Assembly: GCF_000183725.1 (NCBI RefSeq)
Contig: NC_014762.1
Location: 1,922,001 to 1,986,000 of the forward strand
DNA length: 64,000 nucleotides
Source of the DNA: Sulfuricurvum kujiense DSM 16994
GTDB lineage: Bacteria; Campylobacterota; Campylobacteria; Campylobacterales; Sulfurimonadaceae
Direction: 5' to 3'
The position numbers and the translations under genes were made by a program. Below, piece after piece: positions 48,069 through 57,508 of this stretch; the stretch's first letter is position 1; each line of letters starts with the position of its first letter. Under the pieces are notes generated by a model. It was not told where the DNA came from. It saw only the letters and a list, made by a program, of their open reading frames with translations, and ran no database searches.

Positions 48069-49520
48069 TTAAAAAAACTCCATATCGTTATCGTCATCCG
48101 TCTCAATCTCTTTGTTTCCGACAATCTGCTCTATCTGCATGCACGAGCTGAAAAAAGAGCTGTCCAGATAGTGAATATCCGCTGCATCCTGCAATGAAAA
48201 TATGTGTTCCCTCCATGATGTGAGATCGCTTCCCAAATGTTCAGTCAACATAACTAACATTTTGAGTTTTGAACTATCGGCGATGATTTCATCCGCATGC
48301 TCTTTCATAAACGTCCCTAAAGATGAGAGCGCGTAAGCCAGTGCGGTAAACTCAAATAAATTATTCATAGCACGGACATAAACACCCAATACGCCATCGG
48401 CGAATTGACGGATATTTTCGTGACTCGGTTCCGATTCGAGTATATTAAGCTTCTCTATCCATTCCTCATCCAGACCTTCCAAATCACGGATCTCGTCAAG
48501 AACATCTCCGCCGATCTCACGGACATAATCCACGGCACTCGTTTTCTCGACAAAACTCTGACGGAGAAGCCCCTGTTCATTCTCATCGATCGTACGAACC
48601 TCTTTTTCAATAACAGGCTCTACCACCGGGGCAACCGCTATGATGGGTTCCGCAATTGTTTGCGGTTCAGGAAGTGCCGCCTCTTTTTTCGGTTCCGAAA
48701 TTTTTTCGATCACCTTCGCCCGGGAGAGAGGTTTTACAGTTGAAGCCGCCCCTTTGTTATGCAAACGGACACAGGCTAAATTTTGGCGAATGATGCAGTT
48801 TGACTGCAAGTCATCCGCCAGCTCCTGAGCCTTCGGTTTGAGTACAATCGGATTAGCCAACTTCATCGTAACAAATATCTCTTCGAAACTCTCTTCAATA
48901 ATGATGCTCACCTGCTTTTCTTCTCGAATTCCCTGACGCATCAGCTCATAAAAAAGCTCTATCATCGGATCTACTTTTGACGAAGTGCCGGATCGGCGCT
49001 CTTCGCATCGTGAAAGGACCCATACCCCGAAATCCATCATCCCTTCGGCATCGCTGATATCAAAGATGGTTTTAAAATGGCGAACGTCGGGACAAAAAGG
49101 GTTCAACGCCTCTTTGGTAGAGAGTTTCGCGTGGATTCCGTCTTTGGAGCGCAAAAAGGCACCGAAGCTTTGCAATTTGTATCGAATCAGCTCTTTATCG
49201 ATCGGTTTGTGGACATACGCAGCAACCCCGATAGAAGCCATATTGGCTTCCATATGCGGATCGATGACGGCGGTAACGATGATAATCACCGTTTCGGGAA
49301 AACGGGCTTTGATTACTTTGGATGCTTCAAATCCGTCAAGATTTGGCATCATGACATCCATCAGGATAATATGGGGATGCCATGTTTCACACACCGTGAT
49401 CGCATCGACACCGTCAACCGCTTCTTTAAGATCAAAGCCTTCCATTTTCCGGCAAATAGCGTTGAGGACCAAACGGTTATCTTCAATATCATCAACGATC
49501 AAAAGTCTTAAATTTTCCAT
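48069..49520 (-). CDS. receiver protein with long C-terminal region, tail DMEFF
   Basis: 483 residues. Receiver (about 1-125): VDDIEDN, IILMDVMMPNLDG, VHKPID. The middle (about 140-320) is of unknown type with a Pro/Glu/Val linker at about 285-315. The C-terminal helical part (about 330-475) ends DDDNDMEFF and matches the end of the 37423-38472 receiver protein (DIHYLDSSFFSSCMQIEQIVG against its NIHHIHQPTSLSIQQIIG). There is no DNA-binding domain. A terminator separates it from cheY. Confidence 0.78.
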   Translation of the reverse strand: MENLRLLIVDDIEDNRLVLNAICRKMEGFDLKEAVDGVDAITVCETWHPHIILMDVMMPNLDGFEASKVIKARFPETVIIIVTAVIDPHMEANMASIGVAAYVHKPIDKELIRYKLQSFGAFLRSKDGIHAKLSTKEALNPFCPDVRHFKTIFDISDAEGMMDFGVWVLSRCEERRSGTSSKVDPMIELFYELMRQGIREEKQVSIIIEESFEEIFVTMKLANPIVLKPKAQELADDLQSNCIIRQNLACVRLHNKGAASTVKPLSRAKVIEKISEPKKEAALPEPQTIAEPIIAVAPVVEPVIEKEVRTIDENEQGLLRQSFVEKTSAVDYVREIGGDVLDEIRDLEGLDEEWIEKLNILESEPSHENIRQFADGVLGVYVRAMNNLFEFTALAYALSSLGTFMKEHADEIIADSSKLKMLVMLTEHLGSDLTSWREHIFSLQDAADIHYLDSSFFSSCMQIEQIVGNKEIETDDDNDMEFF

Positions 49521-49656
49521 TTTTCACCGTCTATCGTAGATTTAAACTGTGTATTCTGTCTCAAAATATTAGAAAGTGTAATATTAAAAAGTCACAGAAA
49601 AATCACAGCAAGATATTTCCGTACACATTCTGAATAAAAACGGACAAATAACAGCT

Positions 49657-49677
49657 TAATGAAAATATTTTTCATTA
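49657..49677. repeat. A/T palindrome in the 49521-49704 gap
   Basis: TAATGAAAA, 3 bases, TTTTCATTA: a perfect 9-bp inverted repeat in the 184-base gap between the 1924-residue kinase gene and the 483-residue receiver gene. No T-run follows on the minus strand, so it is more operator-like than terminator-like. Confidence 0.45.
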
Positions 49678-49704
49678 TATAGAATAAATTATAATATTTT
49701 TTTA

Positions 49705-52700
49705 TTATATTTGGCAATGAAGAGGGAAGCGCAGGGTAAACTTAACCCCCTCATCAATGTTTTCAACACTTATGGAGCCGTGGCAGTGCTCCTCAATAAT
49801 GGTTTTTGACATGTACAGTCCCAGTCCTGTTCCATTCTCACTTTTACTTGAGGTATAGGGGGAAAAAATCGTATCAATAAATCCCGAATCGATCCCTCCG
49901 GCATTGTCTTCAACGGTGATAATCACATCTCCCTCGCGCTGATCGGTATGGATAACGATCAGGGGATTTTTTATCTTTTTCTCTTCAAAAGCGTCTTGGG
50001 CATTTTTAATAAGGTTCAGCATTACCTGTATCAGCTCATTTTCATACGTCCGATATTCAGCGTCATTCACATTATTGACCTCAACGTTAATATTCTTATT
50101 CATCAACGTATGTTCAACCAGTTCAAGCGTTTTGGACACGATAACAGAGCTCTTGGTCATTGCTGTTTGCTTATCGGGTTTGAAAAAATCTTTAAAATCG
50201 GTAATCGTCCGGGAGAGGTGCTGAACCTGAACTTCCATTTCATCAAAACTTTTAGTGATCTCGTCAAGAGTTGAGCGTTCGAGCATAATATTGATTTTTT
50301 GACGGCTCATCAGTGCACTCATAATTGCTAACGGCTGACGCCATTGATGGGCGATCATACTCAACATTTCTCCCATCTGTGCCTGACGTGTTTGCATCAA
50401 AAACAGCCTGTCTTTCATATTTCTCTCGGTAACATCGTCTTGTATCGTTACAAAATTGATAATTTCATCCTGTGTGTTAAAAATCGGAAAAATCGTGGAT
50501 GCACAATCGCGTAACTCACCGCTTTTCATCCGATTAATAATCGTTCCCCGCCAAAAAGAGCGTTTTTCCGTAATTGTCGTCCATACATCTTGATAAAACG
50601 ACTCAGGATGAAGCCCCGAATTAAAAATATTCATTCTCTGGCCGATCAACTCATGGCTGAAATAGCCGGTCAGTTTGAGCGTATGATTGTTGACGTATTC
50701 AATAACACCCTGCGGATCGGTAATGATCGTCGAGAGCGGCGTTTGATTAACAACCTGCGATAAACGGCCGATCATCTCTTCGGAGCGTTTGGATGCGGTA
50801 ATATCCTGAATCGTACCGGAAAATTTCTGACGGTCATCTTCCCAGTAGACTTCCGCACGCTGATGGACGATCCGGATATTTCCTTTTGCCGTCAGTATCC
50901 GATGGATCACATCGTAATATCGTTCGCCGCTGAATGCTTTTTCTTTTGCATCCTGAACCAGTGCAACATCATCGGGATGCAGGTGGGCAAAAAACCATTC
51001 GCCGTTGATTGGAATCGAAAACGGTTCCAACTCATAAATACGATAGGTTTCGGCAGACCAGACAACCTCATCGGTTACACTGTCGTACTGCCAGCTTCCC
51101 ACATGAGAAATCTGCTGTGCTTTATTGAGCTTCTCTTCATTACTTTTCAACGTTTCATACAACATAGTATTTTTATAGATAATCACGGCTTGGGTCAACA
51201 ATAATCGAAGGGTTTGAAGGGTATCAGTATTGAGCGGGGTAGAAACTTCTTTATTTTCGAGATACAGAACTCCTCGGACGCTCCCGTCTATCAAAGTCGG
51301 GATCGCAATGGAAGATGCCGGATTGTTTTTGAGAAAATAGTCATCATATTGAAACTTTCCGCTCTCAGAGGGGCTGTTTTGGATCACTTTATGACGGGTC
51401 TCGATTGCATGATTGATTAAATGAAACGGAATAAAATCGGTTTCACTCAGTTTTATACGATACAGATCGATTTTTCCGTTTTCCAACGAAAAACCCGCAC
51501 TGGTATAAAACATCTCCTCTTCTTTGAGGATCAATACCGCTTTGCTCGCCGTCGCATTTTCCAAAATTGTCTGCATTAACGTCTCTAAAAGCTCATTTTT
51601 CTCCATACTTTGGGAGAGTGCATAAAATGATTTTAGGAGACTGCGATAGTTTGTAGGCTCAGCACGCAACAATGAACTGTTCGAAGAGTGATCTATTGTT
51701 TCGGTTGATCGTGAGTCATTTAAATGCATTTTTGCCTTGAGCCGCTCTGCCGCCCGGTATGCACCCCATTGATTTAATGCTACGGCGGCTTCGCTAAAAT
51801 AAAAACGGCTCAGATCATCAAAGCGTTTTTCCTTCCAAAAACGGCCTGCACTCAATGCACTGACCGCGACGCTAAAGGGATTGTTATTTTTACGTGCTTC
51901 ATTTAACGCTTCATCATAGAGTTTGGCAACATCCCAATACTGATTTACTTCGCTAGCCCTTTTTGCACGAAACAGAGCTTTCCAAAACTTAAACTCTTTG
52001 GGCGAAGAAGCGGCGTAGCCATCACAAAGCTTCAAATCTTCTGCCAGCCAAGACTCCTCTTCGGCAGACAACGGAGTTTTTTTCCCAAGCAGCAGCAATG
52101 CGCGTAGCGGATGAAGCCTCATTTTGGGGAACATGATGACTTCGTTCGCTTCACTGCGAATAAATCGGTGCAAATATTTCAGCCCTTTGTCGATTTCCCC
52201 CTCGATCCAGCATGTCTGAGCTTTAATGATCCCGTACCATGCCAATGCGGGATAAAACTTCTCTTCTTCCCACAGTGTGATTGCCGCCGCTTCCGTTTCT
52301 GACGTATCATCTTCTCTCTCCTGCCACATATGGACGGTTGAGCGGAGAACCTCAAAAATAGCAATCATTTTCTGATCACCCGAATTTAAGAGAAACTGGC
52401 TCTCTTTATCTATATTTACCCGAAGCGATTCAAGCGATTTTCCACTGAGATACTCGCTAAAATGCATCAAAAAGTTTGCCCATGTTCCGAAAACAATATC
52501 ACCGTTCACCTTGCTTTGATGGAGGCTCTTTTGATACAGCGGAATGTTTCGTTCTAGCGGTTTCATATAGGGGCTGATAAAATTGGCCATAAAATTATGG
52601 ACTTTCGGAAGCATCTTCTCATCTTCAAATCGATGGTTGAGTTTCAATGCCGCCGCACCGAATCTGTACGCCTCTTTATAACTGTGTTCGCTCACCATCT

Positions 52701-55479
52701 GGGCACCGTAAAGAACGTATCCGAAAGCTGAACCGCTGGAGTTTCCAAAACGAAACGAGACTTCAATGATACTAAGATAAGCCCACTGCATCAGAGGAAT
52801 ATCGGCTAAATAGTATGCGGCTTCCCAATACTCGACCAGTATGGAAATAATCCGCTTTTTGGAAACATTCTTGAGTTTCGGAAGCGCTTTTATCGCTTCC
52901 GTTTCCTGAGAAGCACGATGATTGAGAATAAAGGTTCTAAGACCTAAAACCCGTTCTTCTATCTCTTTACGTTCTCGGGGGGCACCCAACCCAAGTTCCT
53001 GCAGGAGTCTGTTTCCGAAATCGATCAACTCCGCAAACCCTCCCCCTTTCGTCACACACAGATCTTTAAAAAGGGTAAAACAGACTAAGCGTTCTTGAAG
53101 CGTATTAGTCTGAACCATCAATGTTTCAAGCGCATTCTGTGCTTCTTCATGCAATGCATTCAGATAATAGACTTTGACTTTCAATACTTTCAAATCAAAT
53201 GTATCGGAGTGTTTTAATTCTTCGAGCATCTGGCATAGTCCGCTTTCTTGCATCCATCTCAAATGTTCCAGGGCTACCGGATATGAACCGCTTAGTATCA
53301 TCTCCTTTAGGGCTTTGAGATTTAAATGGAGCGAACGCTTATCCCATTTTCCGGGGATAACTCCACGACTGAGATGCATAACGACACCGATAACATCATG
53401 ATAATGTCCGCTCCTATAGGCCCGTTCCAAAAATTCACCGATAGTACGGTCTATCTCTTCTCGCTGCGATGAAGGGATAGATGCAATAATATGATGCTGT
53501 ATCACATCGTGTACAAACTGATAGTATCCGCCGAATAGCTCAATAAACCCTTTAGTTTCAAGCAACTCCATCATCGAATCGGGGGATTTCTGCATTTTCA
53601 TCATTCGGCGCGTCAGATTCGTTTCAAAACGGTTCCCCAACACTGCCAAATAGCGTAAATAGTTCTGTTCTTCGATTGTAAGTTTTGTAAACTTATCGGT
53701 GATTAATCCGGCAATATTGATACTGGCACCGTAAGTTCGAATCTTTTCGATTTGAAAATGCCATCTTCCTTTCTCATAGGTAATCTCTTTGGCGTCAATT
53801 AAGTTATAAAGAAGTGTCTTAATATAAAACGGATTACCGTCCGTTTTTTTAAAGACAATGTCTGACAAAGCATCTACCTGCCGCCCTTCGCTCCCCAATA
53901 TTGTATGAAATATACGGCGTACATCTGGTTTCGTGAGCACAACAAGGTCAAAGATAAATAAACTCGGAGATCGGTTCACGCGAACTTTTTGGACAAATGA
54001 CCATGCACCCGGATTGGATTCTATCTCACTGTCACGGTAGCTGAAAATAAAATGGAGGTTGGGAATATCCATCTGAAAAATCGTTCGATAGATCAAATCC
54101 AGTGATGCGGTGTCCGCCCATTGAAGATCATCCATAAAAATGACCAATGGAGATGTATCGCTTGATAGCTGGCTTAAAAGCTGTTGGAATGCGTACGGAA
54201 GCTGATGATGTATCTCTTCTCCCGATGAAGCGTACGAAATATGTTTATGCATCAACATTTCGCTGAGTTCCGGGAAATAATATCCCAGCGTATGTGCACT
54301 TCGGGCATCCAGATGAAAAGGCTTATTGGCGTGAATATGTCGTTTCCAGACGATTTTAAGCTGAACAAAAAGCTGTTTAATGCTCAAATACGGGTGGGAT
54401 GAACGGTACTGTTCGAATTTTCCCCGGAGAATGCGGCTGCCTCCGGTACTCATTAACGTTAAAAACTCTTCGATAAAACGGGTCTTCCCTACACCGGGCA
54501 TACCGGACACGACCAAACGAACCGGCTTATGCAAAGCCGCTTTATTCGCCGCATCTTTCAAGAGCTCTATCTCCATCTCTCTTCCGAACAGCTGATCGCC
54601 GAAGCGGATAGAGGGCTGATCGCGACTCCCTATTTCAAACAGAGGGATTTGATCGGATGAGTTAAGCGTTTGAAGGGCGAATTTGAGATCATAAATCAGT
54701 GCTTCGTCACTTTGGTAGCGTTCGTCGGCCTTTTTCGCTGTAAGACGATTGATGATTAACGAGAGGAGTGACGGAAAATTTTCAATGTATTGTTCAATCG
54801 GTTCAGGACGAAGGGCGATTTGCTTATGGATCAACTCATAACGGTCTTTTGCTTCATAAGGAAAGCGTCCGGAAAAAAGGTGATAAAGACTCATTCCCAA
54901 GCTGTACAAATCACTTCGTGAATCAATACGCTGTTTGGTCCTCCCCGTCTGCTCCGGTGACATATACATCAGATTCCCGGACGTTCCGACATCAGAATCA
55001 CTGTTGTAGCGGAAATGATTGTCGATCACCGAGTATCCGAAATCGATAATCTGAAGCTCTTTCGTTTCCATATTGTAGATGATGTTTTTAGGATTGACAT
55101 CGGCATGAATGATATGCTTCTTATGAATCGTTCGAAGCGCTTCGGCAATTTTAATGGCGATATTCAACCCTTCCGAAATCGAAAAACGACGTTCTTGCAG
55201 CAACGAATAAAGAGAACTGCCGCCGATATCTTCAAATACGTGAAAATACTCTGAGGGCAGTGCGACAATCTCGACCAATTTAACGATATTAGGAGATTTT
55301 AGAGAGGAAAGAATCTGCTGCTCATTCATAAACTGAGATACTCTCTGCTCCGTTATCTCACCCGGTTTGAGCATTTTAACAATCACCTTGCGTTCGTCGT
55401 TCGTACGGCTTGCACGATAAACGACCGTCGAAAGATTTTCATGCAGCGTATCGATAATATGATAGTGGCGACTAAACAC
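49705..55479 (-). CDS. Ser/Thr kinase - AAA ATPase - TPR - GAF - PAS - histidine kinase fusion
   Basis: 1924 residues starting at GTG 55479 behind AAGGA. Ser/Thr kinase (about 1-275): ATP Lys in VIVKML, catalytic loop HADVNPKN (Asp kept, Arg of HRD is Ala), DFG; the glycine-rich loop has no glycines. AAA_16-type ATPase (about 295-570): GMPGVGKT and FMDDLQWAD. Helical TPR-like region (about 620-1290). GAF (about 1310-1460), two PAS domains (about 1490-1720), His box MIAHQWRQPLAI, HATPase to the end (GTGLGLYMS). This layout is known mainly from cyanobacteria and delta-proteobacteria. No membrane segment. Confidence 0.93.
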   Translation of the reverse strand: MFSRHYHIIDTLHENLSTVVYRASRTNDERKVIVKMLKPGEITEQRVSQFMNEQQILSSLKSPNIVKLVEIVALPSEYFHVFEDIGGSSLYSLLQERRFSISEGLNIAIKIAEALRTIHKKHIIHADVNPKNIIYNMETKELQIIDFGYSVIDNHFRYNSDSDVGTSGNLMYMSPEQTGRTKQRIDSRSDLYSLGMSLYHLFSGRFPYEAKDRYELIHKQIALRPEPIEQYIENFPSLLSLIINRLTAKKADERYQSDEALIYDLKFALQTLNSSDQIPLFEIGSRDQPSIRFGDQLFGREMEIELLKDAANKAALHKPVRLVVSGMPGVGKTRFIEEFLTLMSTGGSRILRGKFEQYRSSHPYLSIKQLFVQLKIVWKRHIHANKPFHLDARSAHTLGYYFPELSEMLMHKHISYASSGEEIHHQLPYAFQQLLSQLSSDTSPLVIFMDDLQWADTASLDLIYRTIFQMDIPNLHFIFSYRDSEIESNPGAWSFVQKVRVNRSPSLFIFDLVVLTKPDVRRIFHTILGSEGRQVDALSDIVFKKTDGNPFYIKTLLYNLIDAKEITYEKGRWHFQIEKIRTYGASINIAGLITDKFTKLTIEEQNYLRYLAVLGNRFETNLTRRMMKMQKSPDSMMELLETKGFIELFGGYYQFVHDVIQHHIIASIPSSQREEIDRTIGEFLERAYRSGHYHDVIGVVMHLSRGVIPGKWDKRSLHLNLKALKEMILSGSYPVALEHLRWMQESGLCQMLEELKHSDTFDLKVLKVKVYYLNALHEEAQNALETLMVQTNTLQERLVCFTLFKDLCVTKGGGFAELIDFGNRLLQELGLGAPRERKEIEERVLGLRTFILNHRASQETEAIKALPKLKNVSKKRIISILVEYWEAAYYLADIPLMQWAYLSIIEVSFRFGNSSGSAFGYVLYGAQMVSEHSYKEAYRFGAAALKLNHRFEDEKMLPKVHNFMANFISPYMKPLERNIPLYQKSLHQSKVNGDIVFGTWANFLMHFSEYLSGKSLESLRVNIDKESQFLLNSGDQKMIAIFEVLRSTVHMWQEREDDTSETEAAAITLWEEEKFYPALAWYGIIKAQTCWIEGEIDKGLKYLHRFIRSEANEVIMFPKMRLHPLRALLLLGKKTPLSAEEESWLAEDLKLCDGYAASSPKEFKFWKALFRAKRASEVNQYWDVAKLYDEALNEARKNNNPFSVAVSALSAGRFWKEKRFDDLSRFYFSEAAVALNQWGAYRAAERLKAKMHLNDSRSTETIDHSSNSSLLRAEPTNYRSLLKSFYALSQSMEKNELLETLMQTILENATASKAVLILKEEEMFYTSAGFSLENGKIDLYRIKLSETDFIPFHLINHAIETRHKVIQNSPSESGKFQYDDYFLKNNPASSIAIPTLIDGSVRGVLYLENKEVSTPLNTDTLQTLRLLLTQAVIIYKNTMLYETLKSNEEKLNKAQQISHVGSWQYDSVTDEVVWSAETYRIYELEPFSIPINGEWFFAHLHPDDVALVQDAKEKAFSGERYYDVIHRILTAKGNIRIVHQRAEVYWEDDRQKFSGTIQDITASKRSEEMIGRLSQVVNQTPLSTIITDPQGVIEYVNNHTLKLTGYFSHELIGQRMNIFNSGLHPESFYQDVWTTITEKRSFWRGTIINRMKSGELRDCASTIFPIFNTQDEIINFVTIQDDVTERNMKDRLFLMQTRQAQMGEMLSMIAHQWRQPLAIMSALMSRQKINIMLERSTLDEITKSFDEMEVQVQHLSRTITDFKDFFKPDKQTAMTKSSVIVSKTLELVEHTLMNKNINVEVNNVNDAEYRTYENELIQVMLNLIKNAQDAFEEKKIKNPLIVIHTDQREGDVIITVEDNAGGIDSGFIDTIFSPYTSSKSENGTGLGLYMSKTIIEEHCHGSISVENIDEGVKFTLRFPLHCQI

Positions 55480-55535
55480 TAATGTTTCCTTCTTAAAACA
55501 AAAAAATATTTTTTATAAAACTTTATTCATAATGA

Positions 55536-57170
55536 CTATCGAATTTTTTTAGCCGTGAGGGTAAAGCAGCTTCCAGTTCCTTCAACCGAACGTACGTCAA
55601 GTGAGATCTTCATCATTTCTGCATATTCGCGGACGATATTCAATCCAAGCCCGGTGCCGAAACCGTGATCACGAACTTGTGCAAACGGTTCAAAAACGTA
55701 GGAGAGTTTTTCACTCGGTATTCCGATACCGCTGTCTTCAACTTCGATTACACAACTATCCGACTTTTCTTCCAATCTAATTTCTACAAACCCGTTTGTG
55801 GTAAATTTTAATGCATTTGAAATAAGATTAGTGATAATTTGTTTAAATTTTACACCGTCACACTCTATCGGTATAACACTTTTTTCCGCCTTAAACCGAT
55901 AGTCGATCGAGCCATTTTTGTGAAGACTGGAACAATTTTCAAATGCCTCGCGTGCTAGTGAAACCGCGTTGTACTCAGCAATATCAAAAACTGTTTTTCC
56001 CGATTTCATTTTCGCTATATCGAGGAGAGAATTGATCAGTTCCAAAAGATTCTCGGCATTAGCGTAAGAGCGTTGCAAATATTTTTTGACCAATACACGG
56101 CTAACCTCATCTTCAACTATCTCGTCATAACTTTCCAAGGCCTGATCGGTAAAATTTACAATAGCATTCAAAGGGGTACGGAGTTCATGCGATACCTGAT
56201 CGAAAAACTTTGTTTTGGCCTCAAGCGTTTGAAGTGCTTCTTCTTTTGCTTTGACCATATCGGTAATATCATGGCGGATCGAGAGGATTTCTATAATCGT
56301 TTTATCGGCATTTTTAATGGGGACAATGGTCGTCGCAAAATAGTGTGCTCCGCCGAATTTATCTCTATTCTTGAGCACCCCTTTCCAAATTTCACCGTTA
56401 TAGATCTTCTCCCGTGCCATTTTTTCGCACATGACTTCACTGTTGCCTTCGAAAAAAATCGATACGTTCTGCCCTACTAATTCTTCCGGCATATAGTCAA
56501 GCGCTTCGCATAACGCATCATTGACATAGGTGATGATACCGTCAAGGTTACACCGTGCCACCAGATTCGACGTGTCAATCGCTTCATAATACTGGGAAAG
56601 AATATACTGTGTCTCTTCTTTTTCATGGGTGCTGACACGTATCCCCTCTTCCAAAACGCATTTATAGCTCATCATATCGGTGACATCGGAGAGGGTAATG
56701 ACATAAATATTTTCACTCGGATCGAGCAGGCTTACCGAAACCGAGAATGTATATATTTGATCCCGCCCGCTGATACCGACTCTGTAATGCTCTTTTTCGC
56801 CGCTCAATACTGTTTTAAACCACGGAGCGTTTAAGTACCCTTCATACACATACCCGTATTTATCAATTATGAGAAACTGTTGTGAAAGACGAAAATCCGG
56901 ATCAAATACATCCGATCCGATTGCGGCGAAAAAATCACTGAACGCTTTATTGGCATCTACAATCCGATACCCGTCACTCAAGGCAATCATATTATCCGTC
57001 AGATGAAAAATCGATTTGTAATATCGATAGGTCGGGTCACTTTCCCTCAACCTCGATTTAAGCTGATCTTTTAACGTCGCGTCCCTGTTTTCTTGCGGCA
57101 CACTTATCCTTATCAAATACAAATTCACTAATAATAAACAAAGAACGATTAAAGAACAAAATCGAAACAA
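55536..57170 (-). CDS. PAS-domain sensor histidine kinase
   Basis: Up to 544 residues. The frame can start at TTG 57170, giving an N-terminal membrane segment (SLIVLCLLLVNLYLI) but no ribosome site; GTG 57101 has AAGG at 6 bases and would drop the membrane segment. Domains: PAS (about 50-160), PAS (about 200-310), His box QVSHELRTPLNAIVNF (about 335-350), HATPase with GIGIPSEKL and GFGTGLGLNIV. It is 56 bases upstream of the 1924-residue gene, probably in one transcript. No receiver is next to it. Confidence 0.88.
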   Translation of the reverse strand: MFRFCSLIVLCLLLVNLYLIRISVPQENRDATLKDQLKSRLRESDPTYRYYKSIFHLTDNMIALSDGYRIVDANKAFSDFFAAIGSDVFDPDFRLSQQFLIIDKYGYVYEGYLNAPWFKTVLSGEKEHYRVGISGRDQIYTFSVSVSLLDPSENIYVITLSDVTDMMSYKCVLEEGIRVSTHEKEETQYILSQYYEAIDTSNLVARCNLDGIITYVNDALCEALDYMPEELVGQNVSIFFEGNSEVMCEKMAREKIYNGEIWKGVLKNRDKFGGAHYFATTIVPIKNADKTIIEILSIRHDITDMVKAKEEALQTLEAKTKFFDQVSHELRTPLNAIVNFTDQALESYDEIVEDEVSRVLVKKYLQRSYANAENLLELINSLLDIAKMKSGKTVFDIAEYNAVSLAREAFENCSSLHKNGSIDYRFKAEKSVIPIECDGVKFKQIITNLISNALKFTTNGFVEIRLEEKSDSCVIEVEDSGIGIPSEKLSYVFEPFAQVRDHGFGTGLGLNIVREYAEMMKISLDVRSVEGTGSCFTLTAKKIR

Positions 57171-57246
57171 ATAATTATTGTTTCTTATATTGCTTTTTTC
57201 TTACACAGTTAGGACCTTATGAATGTAACGGGAGGATATTGAGTAA

Positions 57247-57270
57247 TGGTGGAGGCGTCCGGGGTTGAAT
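57247..57270 (-). repeat. tRNA/tmRNA 3'-end fragment, att-like repeat 1
   Basis: On the minus strand this reads TTCAACCCCGGACGCCTCCACCA: T loop, 3' T stem, 3' acceptor strand and CCA. No matching 5' half lies next to it, so it is a fragment. The same block recurs in the same orientation at 59269-59291. Such 3' ends are the usual core of integrase attachment sites. The rest of the gap 57171-57508 holds the next promoter and no gene. Confidence 0.72.
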
Positions 57271-57425
57271 GGGATTAGCAAGTACCTATATAGGGTGGTT
57301 TAGGACTTTTTCGATCTCAATAGTCGTCAAAAAGTGCCCTACTCTGACACAGTTTGGGCACATAACTTCATTCTATCTTAAACTTAATATTTTTATATAT
57401 AATTTAGAAGCTTTATGCCTTATCG

Positions 57426-57453
57426 TTGCCATCGTCATAATATCCGGTATAAT
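57426..57453 (+). promoter_or_regulatory. promoter of the diguanylate cyclase gene
   Basis: TTGCCA (57426-57431), 16-base spacer, TATAAT (57448-57453), 55 bases before the ATG at 57509. A second TATAAT lies at about 57468. Confidence 0.6.
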
Positions 57454-57508
57454 CATTTTCAATTAGATATAATTTCTTCCAATATCTCACTATGAGGATA
57501 ATCTTATC

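Noticed and set aside
57334-57361. GTGCCC...GGGCAC inverted repeat as an insertion-sequence end
   Set aside because: Only 6 bp with a 16-base loop; no transposase or second end found nearby.
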